Positions 17,096-25,165 of a stretch of 64,000 nucleotides of DNA are shown here, in pieces. Within the stretch, counting starts at the first letter, position 1. Every line of letters begins with the position of its first letter. Made by a program: the position numbers and the translations under genes. The notes below the pieces were generated by a model that was not told the origin of the DNA, ran no database searches, and saw only the letters and a program-made list of their open reading frames with translations. Where the stretch lies: contig JBCBAC010000002.1 in NCBI GenBank assembly GCA_038532735.1, positions 310,001-374,000 on the forward strand. The letters run 5' to 3'. The stretch is from JAHTBL01 sp038532735 (lineage in GTDB: Bacteria > Pseudomonadota > Alphaproteobacteria > Rhodobacterales > Rhodobacteraceae).

Positions 17096-18633
17096 TTCCG
17101 TTCCCCCTGGACAATGCGATCAAGGATCATGGCGCAGAAAAGGATCGAGAAACCCGCGAGGATACCTTGCCCGACATTTGCGTATTGCAGCGCTTCCAGA
17201 ACGTCCTCCCCAAGACCCTTCGCGCCGATCAGCGAGGCCACAACGACCATCGCCAAAGACAGCATGATCGTTTGGTTGATCCCCGCGCGGATCGAAGGGC
17301 TGGCCAAGGGCAGATCGACCTTCGTCAAAAGATACCACTTGTTGGCCCCAAAGCTGATCGCCGCTTCGCGCACGCTTTCCGGCACGCCGCGCAGCCCGAG
17401 GACCGTCAGGCGCACGACGGGCGTGCCGCCGAAGATCATCGTCACGATCACGGCGGCGGGTTTGCCCACGCCGAAGAAGGCAATGACTGGGACCATGAAC
17501 ACAAAGGCGGGCATGGTCTGCATAAAATCCATGATCGGTTGAATGAAGGCGTAGAACCGAGGCCTGCGTGCCGCATACATGCCCAAGGGGATGCCAATCA
17601 CGATCGACAGACAAGCCGCTGTTCCAAGTAGGGCAAGAGTTGTCATCGCCGCTTCCCAGAAGCCCAGAAGGCCCATATAGGCCAAAAATGCGCCAGAATA
17701 GATCGCCGTGCGCACGCCTGCCGTGAGCCATGTGAGCAAGATGATCAGGCTTGCAATAACGACCCATGGGGTCTGGACGAGGATGACCTCCAGCGCGTCC
17801 AGCAAAGCACGAATACCGAAGGTCAAACCGTCGAAGAACGCCTCGCTGTTGCGGACACACCAAGCGATGAAGTTTTCCACCCAAGTGATACCTGTGAGAC
17901 GTATCTCTGGATTGGTGGGGAAGGCGTTCAGTAGCTCGAACCGGTCCGGGAAGCTGTAATTGACCATCGCGGTGGCCACGATCAGCACCATGAAAACAGC
18001 GCTGAACACGATCTGTGTCGGCGGTAGGCCTGACCGGATTGAACGGTCCGAAAGCCAGTCAGAGAACCGCGCCTCCAGAGCCCAATTCGCAACCGTCGCC
18101 TGCAAGGCCTTCACGATGACAAGGATCACGACCCCGGTCAGCGCAATGGTGGGGCCTTCGGCGGCTAAGGCTTCTGCCTCCGCCCGTATGCCGCCGATAT
18201 TCGCCTCAAGCGAATCCACCGTCCGCTGGAACGCATCCACCCGGTCTGATCCGTTTTCAATGGCCGCGGCCAATTGCTGACGGCGCAGTTCCAACGTGCC
18301 TTCGATGGAGGCGATCCGCGCCATCGCATCGGCTGCCAGATCGCCAAAAAGGCCCCGCGCGATCTGAACAAAAGCAATCGCTTCGAGAATGAGAAATGGC
18401 AGCGCCCAAGACCAAAGCCCGCGCGCCCCGAACCAGATTGGTCCGAAAAGGCCCGCCATCAGGTTGAAGGTGGGCGTAAAGCGTGCCGACGCGCCGATCT
18501 TGTCGAAATTCTGGATGTAGTAGTCGGGACTCGTGCGCACGAAGGTGCGGATGTTCTCACGCCGCTCTTCGGCATAGGCGAGCGCTGCGTCGCTTTCGGT
18601 GTCTTCCAGCGGGTTGATGTCTTTCGGGTTCAT
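17092..18633 (-). CDS. Glycine betaine/proline-type ABC transporter permease with long N-terminal extension
   Basis: A 513-residue ProW/OpuAB-type permease. The conserved permease core occupies about residues 270-510, including MDFMQTMPAFVFMVPV and an EAA loop (REAAISFGANKWYLL). Ahead of it are roughly 230 extra residues: a soluble segment, hydrophobic helices at about 58-95, a charged helical stretch at 110-160 that could form a coiled coil, and another helix near 165-180. Typical ProW is about 350 residues. The ATG overlaps the ATPase gene by 4 nt. Transport of glycine betaine, proline betaine or TMAO is likely. Confidence 0.9.
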   Translation of the reverse strand: MNPKDINPLEDTESDAALAYAEERRENIRTFVRTSPDYYIQNFDKIGASARFTPTFNLMAGLFGPIWFGARGLWSWALPFLILEAIAFVQIARGLFGDLAADAMARIASIEGTLELRRQQLAAAIENGSDRVDAFQRTVDSLEANIGGIRAEAEALAAEGPTIALTGVVILVIVKALQATVANWALEARFSDWLSDRSIRSGLPPTQIVFSAVFMVLIVATAMVNYSFPDRFELLNAFPTNPEIRLTGITWVENFIAWCVRNSEAFFDGLTFGIRALLDALEVILVQTPWVVIASLIILLTWLTAGVRTAIYSGAFLAYMGLLGFWEAAMTTLALLGTAACLSIVIGIPLGMYAARRPRFYAFIQPIMDFMQTMPAFVFMVPVIAFFGVGKPAAVIVTMIFGGTPVVRLTVLGLRGVPESVREAAISFGANKWYLLTKVDLPLASPSIRAGINQTIMLSLAMVVVASLIGAKGLGEDVLEALQYANVGQGILAGFSILFCAMILDRIVQGERK

Positions 18634-19685
18634 GACATTTCCGTCCCTTCCACCACGGTCCGCAGCAGGTCCGGGCGCGTGATCACGCCGACATCAACGC
18701 CGCCATCCTGCACAAGGATCGCGCTGTCATCTTCGATGGCGAGATTGATCAGATTGCTGAGGTTTTCGCCCTCGTTCACGCGCGGCGCATCTGCTGGGAT
18801 CGGTCCATGAGTCGCAATGAACTGCTCCAATGGCTGCATGACCGCATGAGCATGGACAACCTTCAGACGGGAAATCCCGGCGACAAAATCTGCGACGTAA
18901 TCGTCGGCAGGATGCATGACGATGTCCTCCGCCGTGCCGATCTGCACCATCTTGCCGTCGCGCATAATGGCGATCCGGTCGCCGATCCGGACGGCCTCAT
19001 CAAGGTCATGGGTGATGAAGACGGTCGACTTTTTCAGGATTTTGCTGAGGCGGATGAACTCGTCCTGTAACTGCCGCCGGATTAGTGGGTCGAGGGCGGA
19101 GAACGGCTCGTCCATCAAAAGAACATCAGGGTTTGCCGCCAAAGCACGGGCGAGGCCGACGCGCTGCTGCATGCCGCCCGACAGCTCATGCGCGAATTTC
19201 GAGCCCCACGCGCCCAGTTCAACGATGTCCAGAATGGCGGCGGCCTGCCGCATCCGCTCGTTCTTAGCGACCTGCCGTATTTCCAGAGGCATCGCCACAT
19301 TGTCGAGCACGGATCGGTGCGGCATCAGCGCGAAGTTCTGAAAAACCATCCCGATCTTGCGATTTCGAAAGGTCTGCAACTCACTCGGCCCGAGCGCCAT
19401 GACGTCGGTGCCTTCGATCTCGATCTTGCCCGCCGTTGGCTCCAACAGGCGGTTGAAGTGGCGCACCAGCGTAGACTTGCCACTGCCCGAAAGACCCATG
19501 ATGCAGAAAATCTCACCTCGTTTTACGTCAAGGCTGACATCTGCAACGCCCACGACGGCATTAAACTCTGCAAGGACTTCAGCCTTCGTCAGTCCGCGAT
19601 CATGGATGGCTTTGAGTGCCAATTCGGGCTTTGCACCGAATATCTTCCAGACATTGGAAATCTCTATGACGACGTCATCATCCAT
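18630..19685 (-). CDS. Glycine betaine/proline-type ABC transporter ATP-binding protein
   Basis: A 351-residue ProV/OpuAA-type ATPase. Walker A GLSGSGKST lies near residue 60, the signature LSGGMQQRVGLARAL near 160, and Walker B MDEPFSALDP follows. The C-terminal 80 residues form CBS-like segments (DDSAILVQDGGVDVGVITR), which in OpuA sense ionic strength. The ATG at 19685 was preferred to one 36 nt upstream because AAGGTG precedes it and the family usually begins near an EISNVWKIFG segment. A perfect hairpin separates it from the binding-protein gene. Confidence 0.93.
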   Translation of the reverse strand: MDDDVVIEISNVWKIFGAKPELALKAIHDRGLTKAEVLAEFNAVVGVADVSLDVKRGEIFCIMGLSGSGKSTLVRHFNRLLEPTAGKIEIEGTDVMALGPSELQTFRNRKIGMVFQNFALMPHRSVLDNVAMPLEIRQVAKNERMRQAAAILDIVELGAWGSKFAHELSGGMQQRVGLARALAANPDVLLMDEPFSALDPLIRRQLQDEFIRLSKILKKSTVFITHDLDEAVRIGDRIAIMRDGKMVQIGTAEDIVMHPADDYVADFVAGISRLKVVHAHAVMQPLEQFIATHGPIPADAPRVNEGENLSNLINLAIEDDSAILVQDGGVDVGVITRPDLLRTVVEGTEMS

Positions 19686-19711
19686 CGCATCGCACCTTGA
19701 TTGAAGGTTGA

Positions 19712-19745
19712 GTTTGGGCATCCGCTGTTTTGCCGATGCCCAAAC
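19712..19745 (-). terminator. Intercistronic stem-loop between the amine-binding protein and ATPase genes
   Basis: Two perfectly complementary 11-nt arms, GTTTGGGCATC (19712-19722) and GATGCCCAAAC (19735-19745), enclose a 12-nt loop whose first bases can partly extend the stem. It lies between the binding-protein stop and the ATPase start. No strong U run follows on the minus strand. It probably stabilises the 5' mRNA portion or attenuates transcription so that the binding protein is made in excess. Confidence 0.65.
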
Positions 19746-19760
19746 CTCTAGGTCAAAGGA

Positions 19761-20726
19761 TTAGAGACCAAGCCAGCCGTCGACACGATCGGAGTTGGCG
19801 TCGACCCACTCAGCCGCAACTTCCGCCGGATCACGGCCATTCGCGCTGATCTCAAAGGCCAACTGGCTGACGTCTTCTGCATTGAGGCCGAAGTTCTGGA
19901 AGAACTCCGCAATCGCAGGGGACCGTTCCGGGAGGGAGTTCGACCACGCGATCTGCACGTCCTTCAGCGCGTCCTTCGTGGCGACCATGGATTTGTTATA
20001 CCAATCGGGATCGTCAGAAGGCTGCACCATGACGTATTTTTCGGCGTCAAATGTCGGCTCGGTCAGCATCTGCACGTCGAACATGAACCACACCGCGTGG
20101 GGCTCATAGCAGTAGAACGCATAGCCCTCTTCCTTGGCGATGCTGTCCTTGATGCGGGCGGTCTTTACCGCTTCTTCCGCGCGCACGGGTTCGATGAAAT
20201 CCAGAAGGCCGTAGTCGCGCACCTTCACTTCGTTGACATTGGCCGACGCCCAGCCCGGCGCGCCGATCCACATCTCGCCTTTGCCGTTGCCGTCGCTGTC
20301 CATCAGCGCGGCAATGTCCGGGCGACCCAGATCAGCGATGTCGGTGATGTTGTTGGCCTCGCCAAACTGCTTGGTCACGCAGAAGCCCTGATTGCCCTGA
20401 TAGGGGTTCGACGAGAGCGTCACCGTGCCTGCGTCATCCACATATTGCTTTGTGAAGCTCTCTTGATTGGGCAGCCAGACATCGGGGTGCACATCAATGT
20501 CACCCTTGCCCTGATCCATTGCCTGAAAGATCGTTGCATTGTTGCCGGGCACATATTCAACAGTACCCCCGATGCGGGTTTCGACAACCTGACCCAAAAC
20601 ATGCGCAATCGCTTGCGCGCCGGTCCAGCTTGGCACGCCGATCTTGACCTCTTCGGATGCAAGTACAGGTACGGCCAGCGCCCCAAACGCAGTGGCCAAT
20701 CCAAGTGTTTTCAGATGTGTAATCAT
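19761..20726 (-). CDS. Quaternary-amine ABC transporter substrate-binding protein (ProX/OpuAC or TmoX-like)
   Basis: A 321-residue periplasmic protein with a signal peptide cleaved near ALAVPVLASEE. The ATG at 20726 is preceded by GAGGAAATTGAA. Tryptophans W34, W84, W153 and W159 are candidates for the aromatic box that cages trimethylammonium groups. An acidic glycine-rich loop, DSDGNGKGE (143-151), looks like a calcium-binding loop. These traits fit betaine-binding proteins and, as I recall, the marine TMAO-binding protein TmoX. No tmm or tdm gene is nearby, so TMAO versus glycine betaine cannot be settled here. Confidence 0.88.
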   Translation of the reverse strand: MITHLKTLGLATAFGALAVPVLASEEVKIGVPSWTGAQAIAHVLGQVVETRIGGTVEYVPGNNATIFQAMDQGKGDIDVHPDVWLPNQESFTKQYVDDAGTVTLSSNPYQGNQGFCVTKQFGEANNITDIADLGRPDIAALMDSDGNGKGEMWIGAPGWASANVNEVKVRDYGLLDFIEPVRAEEAVKTARIKDSIAKEEGYAFYCYEPHAVWFMFDVQMLTEPTFDAEKYVMVQPSDDPDWYNKSMVATKDALKDVQIAWSNSLPERSPAIAEFFQNFGLNAEDVSQLAFEISANGRDPAEVAAEWVDANSDRVDGWLGL

Positions 20727-20866
20727 TTCAATTTCCTCTGTTGAACATCGACACGCGGCACGCGCGAGTACTGTCTTGTTTGTTATTGGCACGGTGGTCT
20801 CGCGCTCTTTATGTGACCCAATGCTAGAGAAAAGTTTTTCAGACTTGCCAATTCGAAGATTTCATC

Positions 20867-20891
20867 AAACTATTCTATTTTCGCATAGTTT
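20867..20891. promoter_or_regulatory. LysR-type operator in the divergent gap
   Basis: AAACTAT (20867-20873) and ATAGTTT (20885-20891) form a perfect 7-bp inverted repeat with an 11-nt spacer. This is the T-N11-A architecture recognised by LysR-type regulators. It lies 41 bp before the LysR start codon and 140 bp before the divergent binding-protein start. It could therefore serve autorepression and activation of the transport operon. Confidence 0.75.
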
Positions 20892-20932
20892 TGCCCTAAG
20901 CTGGTAGAAACCTTTTAACTTCAGAGGGTAAG

Positions 20933-21817
20933 ATGGATCTTAACTGGTTGCGCGACTTTGAATGTTTGGCTCGACTGAAGAACTTCACGCGGGCATCTGA
21001 TGAAAGAAACATCACTCAGTCCGCATTTAGCCGAAGAATTAAGGCGTTGGAGAACTGGGTGGGCCTGCCCCTGATCAACCGCGCGACCTATCCGGTTCAG
21101 CTCACCGCAGCGGGCCAACAGTTCTTGCCCGTCGCACAAGCAGCCATTTCCCAGCTAACGGACGCACGCCAGATCCTGCGCGCCGCGGAACAAGGGGAGC
21201 ATGGCTTCGTACGGTTCTCTGTCCTACATACGATCTCGGTCAATTTTCTGGTGCACCGGCTTGAGGCGCTGCAATCTCGCATGCCAGGATTTCGCACCCG
21301 CGTGGTTTCGGATTCGCTCAGCACCTGCTGTGAATTGCTCGTGGAGGGCGCGATCGACATTATGCTGTGTTATGCACATGGCGCGGTTTCCCCGCAGATC
21401 GATGAAACTGTTTTTGAGCGTAAACACCTGCTTGTCGATCCGATGATTCCCGTTGCTGCAGCGGGCCCCGTTCGAGAGCACGGGTGGTCGCTTGAAAGTC
21501 AGGGCATACCGCCCATTCCTTATCTGGCCTATGAAGGGTCCAGCTTTCTGGGGATGGTTGTCGATCAGATCATCACACCGCATCCGCCAAACATCCAAAC
21601 GATCTATGTTGATGGCCTCGTCGAAGCGATCAAACGCCGTTTGCTTGCAGGCAGCGGTTTTGCCTGGCTTCCCAAGACGGCAATTGCACGGGAATTGGCA
21701 GAGGGGCGTGTTGTACCTATCGGAACAGAGGCATGGCAAACGCCGCTTTCAATCGTCGCCTACGCCAATCCTGCACAATTTGACCAACTCACTCAGGAAG
21801 TCTGGGAGGCCCTTTGA
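20933..21817 (+). CDS. LysR family transcriptional regulator
   Basis: A 294-residue LysR regulator. The N-terminal winged helix-turn-helix covers about residues 1-60 (FTRASDERNITQSAFSRRIKALE), followed by a linker helix and a periplasmic-binding-like effector domain. The start ATG follows AGAGGGTAAG. It is divergent from the quaternary-amine ABC operon with a canonical T-N11-A operator between them, so it probably controls that operon in response to the amine or a product of the linked alpha/beta hydrolase. The effector is unknown. Confidence 0.93.
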   Translation: MDLNWLRDFECLARLKNFTRASDERNITQSAFSRRIKALENWVGLPLINRATYPVQLTAAGQQFLPVAQAAISQLTDARQILRAAEQGEHGFVRFSVLHTISVNFLVHRLEALQSRMPGFRTRVVSDSLSTCCELLVEGAIDIMLCYAHGAVSPQIDETVFERKHLLVDPMIPVAAAGPVREHGWSLESQGIPPIPYLAYEGSSFLGMVVDQIITPHPPNIQTIYVDGLVEAIKRRLLAGSGFAWLPKTAIARELAEGRVVPIGTEAWQTPLSIVAYANPAQFDQLTQEVWEAL

Positions 21818-21911
21818 TGACGTTCAACAAAACCTCCACTTAGACAGTGATCCGCGATGATCGCGCTTTGGGTCATGCCGACGCCATCCAATGCGCCGCC
21901 ACCCAAGCCTG

Positions 21912-23126
21912 TCATTCCTCTAAGGCTCGTATCGCATCCTCAATGACAGAGCTCGTTTGCACTTTTTCGAGGCAGTCCTTGATCCGCTGGGATTCCTTTG
22001 CGGCGTTCTTACTCATGTAATCGATCTGCTCCAGAAGTTTGGAGGCCCCAGGATCCCGAATATCAAAGACATAGTCCTGTTGCTGGAAATGCGCTGCAAG
22101 GTCGTTGTACTTGACCGCCCATCCAAGAATGATCGCAGGAACACCCCCTCGGTAAGCGAAAACAACAGAATGGTAGCGTGACGCGACCACGTATTTAAAA
22201 CGACCGATAATGTCGATCAGTTCAGGGCTGGAATATTCCTTGCTGATGATACGAACCTTGGCTCTGTCTTTGACCCTGCTCAGGACCCCCTCGATCAGAT
22301 GCGTATCGGCCGTGGAGGTGTTGAGGATGTAAACATCCTCTCCATTCTCGATCAGCCGGTCTAGGATGCTGACATAGAGACCAAGGACAGAACTGGATTC
22401 CCCGATCCGGAATACATTTTCATTGATGATAAAGCCGACGGAACCGGGGGTTGGGTACTCAACCTCAGCAGTCTCGGGTGAAGCGTAGATGTCGGCAGCC
22501 GTTGGAAAGAGCGGTTCTCTGATAACCATATCCGTAGAGAGTTCGACGTTGTTCAATCCCAAAGACAACAGGCATTCATAGCCTTCCTGCTCACGAGCGT
22601 AGATTTTCGTGCAATAGCTCAGCTCTTTCTTGACGTCCTCAAGGAACGCGGTGTTGTCGCCTTCCCAATCAAAGGGGCCAAAGCTCTGCGGCATGAGGAT
22701 GATTTTTGTATTATGGCGCTTCGCGAGCCTGATGGTCTGCAAAAGCAGCTCTCCGCCTCCTTTGGGCCAACCAGATCCAAGTGTGTAGCCGCTCGCATCG
22801 AATATAGCATCAGCTTCGCGCAGGGCTTTCTCCATCTGCGGGATCTTGCCTTTCCACTTGTCGGTCTTTCTTCGGCGACCGGCAAGAAACGTCAGGAGCG
22901 GAACAAGAAGAGGGATCCGGCTTAGCCGCTTGTTTAAGACCAAGCGCGTATAATAATCGTATGGAAAAAGCGTGAAGCTGTATTTTTCCGGCTCGGTATA
23001 CTTGTTGGAAAACCCATAAACCTCGCAGCCCGGATAGTGTTTCTTAAGGCTGTGATACAACGTCAAAAACATGGCTTGAGAGCCTTTGTTTTTCATTTGC
23101 GTGCCAGTAATGATAAATTTTTTCAT
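21912..23126 (-). CDS. Polysaccharide pyruvyl transferase family protein
   Basis: A 404-residue protein of the polysaccharide pyruvyl transferase family (WcaK/CsaB/ExoV-like), whose members move pyruvate from phosphoenolpyruvate onto sugars as a ketal. It starts with IITGTQMKNKGSQAMF and carries the later family block SRYHSVVFAYRGGVPAIILGW near residue 320, which includes the conserved RYH. The gene looks richer in A/T than the cluster that follows and has long AT-rich DNA upstream, hinting at horizontal origin. It lies at the edge of the exopolysaccharide locus, divergent from the nitroreductase gene. Confidence 0.87.
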   Translation of the reverse strand: MKKFIITGTQMKNKGSQAMFLTLYHSLKKHYPGCEVYGFSNKYTEPEKYSFTLFPYDYYTRLVLNKRLSRIPLLVPLLTFLAGRRRKTDKWKGKIPQMEKALREADAIFDASGYTLGSGWPKGGGELLLQTIRLAKRHNTKIILMPQSFGPFDWEGDNTAFLEDVKKELSYCTKIYAREQEGYECLLSLGLNNVELSTDMVIREPLFPTAADIYASPETAEVEYPTPGSVGFIINENVFRIGESSSVLGLYVSILDRLIENGEDVYILNTSTADTHLIEGVLSRVKDRAKVRIISKEYSSPELIDIIGRFKYVVASRYHSVVFAYRGGVPAIILGWAVKYNDLAAHFQQQDYVFDIRDPGASKLLEQIDYMSKNAAKESQRIKDCLEKVQTSSVIEDAIRALEE

Positions 23127-23968
23127 CGTAATGAGTGAGCGCCAAATAGGACGCCGCCTTCCTTTCTTCTATCGCGAAAATCAATAGGTCTTTCTAACTC
23201 TAATAAATTCTAACCCCTGCCCTAATGGCATTTGGAACCCCGGCATTCGGGCCGCACCTAAATAATGGAAACAGCCTCGATCTCAGGTAACGTTAACAGA
23301 TATTTGGATTTATGACTTACCTTAAATTATTGGCAAAGTCACAATGATCGCGACGACGGATCGTCAGATTGACGCTAATTTTTGATATGACTGAGTAGAT
23401 TAATGCAAGCTGTATCAGCTGTTCTCTATGAATAACCCCCTCACAAAAAAGGTTAATGCAGCGATCCTTGAAAAGGCAAGAATGAAGACGTTGATGGTTC
23501 GGATGCCGCAGCGGTGGACCGGACTGACAAAGCGACTCTTTTCTTTGCAAAAACCTTAATAAATTGCTATTTTGGGTAAAGTTTTTGGTTTTTATAAATT
23601 GTTGGCGTTGCGAAACGCACGAAATTTCATCTTATCGTGGAGGATCAAAGCCCGCGTACAATTTCCTCCGTACGCGAAAACTCTAAAGACAATGGCCAAT
23701 GAAATGCCTTGTTAATCATTATTAAGAAGATTGTCCGCAGCTCGATTATAGAGCGTTTTTCGCGGTCAATCGTTGGAACAGGGGCCAACTGCCTTTGCTC
23801 CAAACCTCAAGAAGACACACGTCCCCGATCATCCCAGCGATGTGACGATCTGAAATTTAGGCACGGAGTGTAAGAACGAGGGAAAGGTTAATTTTCAAGT
23901 TACGGCCCTTTTCACGGGTCGACCTAACTCAAATTCTGAAGTTCATTTTTTACAGAGAGATGTTTGCA
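23127..23968. other. AT-rich 842-bp divergent intergenic region
   Basis: No convincing gene was found between the pyruvyl transferase and nitroreductase genes. The DNA is clearly richer in A and T than its surroundings. It holds one clean inverted repeat, CGCGTAC (23653-23659) and GTACGCG (23670-23676), with a 10-nt loop. A 43-codon basic frame starting at about 23429 has no ribosome-binding site, and a 77-codon frame at 23317-23550 on the minus strand has no recognisable features. The region could hold long leaders, divergent promoters and binding sites for an H-NS-like or MucR-like regulator. Confidence 0.5.
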
Positions 23969-25099
23969 ATGAAGACGTTAGTTAAGAATATGCTCACCGA
24001 AAGCCAGATGGATCGGCTTCGTGATACACGCCTGCTCTTTCGGGAGTCGGGCACAGCACGGCTAGCCACCTCGGCACAGACCAGTGGCCTGAAAATCGCT
24101 TCTTCAGCAAAGTCACTGACAACAGCTTATTACTCACTGCTGTCGCGAAAATTCCAGCGCGAGGAGCGTGCAGTGTTGCTTGGTCTGGCCAAATACCATG
24201 CAGAGCTTCAAGAGAATGACGCCAACGTCTTTCTGATGCGCCGAAACGTGCATCGTCTTGAGAAGGGCATTTCGATGCGACCACGTCGGCCCGTTTTCGC
24301 GAAGGAATATATTCTCGAGACCGTCAATGTGTATCGTAAGGTCGTGGATGAACCTGAACGCTCGGATGAAAGCACCGGGGATTCGCTTCGTTGGGCTTAT
24401 GATGTACTGACCGAGTACTTTCGGATTGTGGCAGAGGACCCGGTCCTTGATCATGCCCGTAAGGTTTTCGAGGACTGCCCGGCTCCGGTCTCGCAGGAAG
24501 AGGCAGGCGATCGCATCCCGTACAAAAGAGACCTTGATGAACATCCGGTCTCTTACGAACAGCTCGAGCAACTCGCGATCAAGCGACGCTCTGTCCGGTG
24601 GTTTGATCAAAAGCCTGTGCCGCGCGACTTGCTGGACAAGGCATTTACCATTGCTGGTCTTTCGCCCAGCGCATGCAACCGTCAACCTTTTCGGTTTCTC
24701 GTCTTTGATGACCCAGAGACAATCAAGACCGTATCCTCCCTGCCCGGGGGCACCATCGGCTGGAAGCATCAAATTCCGGTCATGATTGCGATCATCGGAT
24801 CGCTCGATGCGTTCTACAGTGAGAAGGATCGGCACGTCATTTACATTGATGGCGCGCTTGCAGCCATGTCCTTCTCTTTCGCTTTGGAGACGCTTGGACT
24901 GAGCTCGTGCATCTGCAATTGGCCCGACATTGAAAGCCACGAGAAACGCGGCGCGAAAGTCTTGGGCCTCGCTGGGTATGAACGGCCGGTCATGTTTATG
25001 GCCGTGGGCTATCCGGAGCCTGACGCGATGGTCGCATATTCCCAAAAGCGACCGCTTGAGGTTATGCGGACCTACAACCCGCCAATCCACAAGCCTTGA
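23969..25099 (+). CDS. Nitroreductase-family flavoprotein with extra N-terminal domain
   Basis: A 376-residue protein. The C-terminal half, from about residue 200, is a nitroreductase domain opening with KRRSVRWFDQKPVP, with SPSACNRQPFRF near 235 as the FMN-binding part. The first 190 residues are an added domain containing a MRRNVHRLEKGISM segment. I have seen this type of N-terminus on nitroreductases in capsule clusters next to pyruvyl transferases. The ATG at 23969 was chosen over 23960 because GAGAGA lies at proper spacing. It presumably oxidises or reduces a precursor of the polymer; the substrate is unknown. Confidence 0.85.
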   Translation: MKTLVKNMLTESQMDRLRDTRLLFRESGTARLATSAQTSGLKIASSAKSLTTAYYSLLSRKFQREERAVLLGLAKYHAELQENDANVFLMRRNVHRLEKGISMRPRRPVFAKEYILETVNVYRKVVDEPERSDESTGDSLRWAYDVLTEYFRIVAEDPVLDHARKVFEDCPAPVSQEEAGDRIPYKRDLDEHPVSYEQLEQLAIKRRSVRWFDQKPVPRDLLDKAFTIAGLSPSACNRQPFRFLVFDDPETIKTVSSLPGGTIGWKHQIPVMIAIIGSLDAFYSEKDRHVIYIDGALAAMSFSFALETLGLSSCICNWPDIESHEKRGAKVLGLAGYERPVMFMAVGYPEPDAMVAYSQKRPLEVMRTYNPPIHKP

Positions 25100-25118
25100 A
25101 CACATCAGGCTGTGAAAA

Positions 25119-25148
25119 ACATGGCCCGATGTATCCGTCGGGCCGTGT
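25119..25148. terminator. Bidirectional terminator-like hairpin
   Basis: The arms ACATGGCCCGA (25119-25129) and TCGGGCCGTGT (25138-25148) form an 11-bp stem with one G-T wobble around an 8-nt loop. Outer CTGTG/CACAG sequences extend the symmetry. It lies between the convergent nitroreductase and sulfotransferase genes. The right side is followed by a T-rich CAGGTTTTCTCTT, so termination on the plus strand is likely. Confidence 0.7.
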
Positions 25149-25165
25149 CACAGGTTTTCTCTTGG

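Noticed and set aside
23317..23550. Minus-strand 77-codon frame and a 43-codon plus-strand frame near 23429 in the AT-rich gap
   Set aside because: Neither has a ribosome-binding site or a recognisable family, and they overlap each other; they were left as part of the non-coding region.
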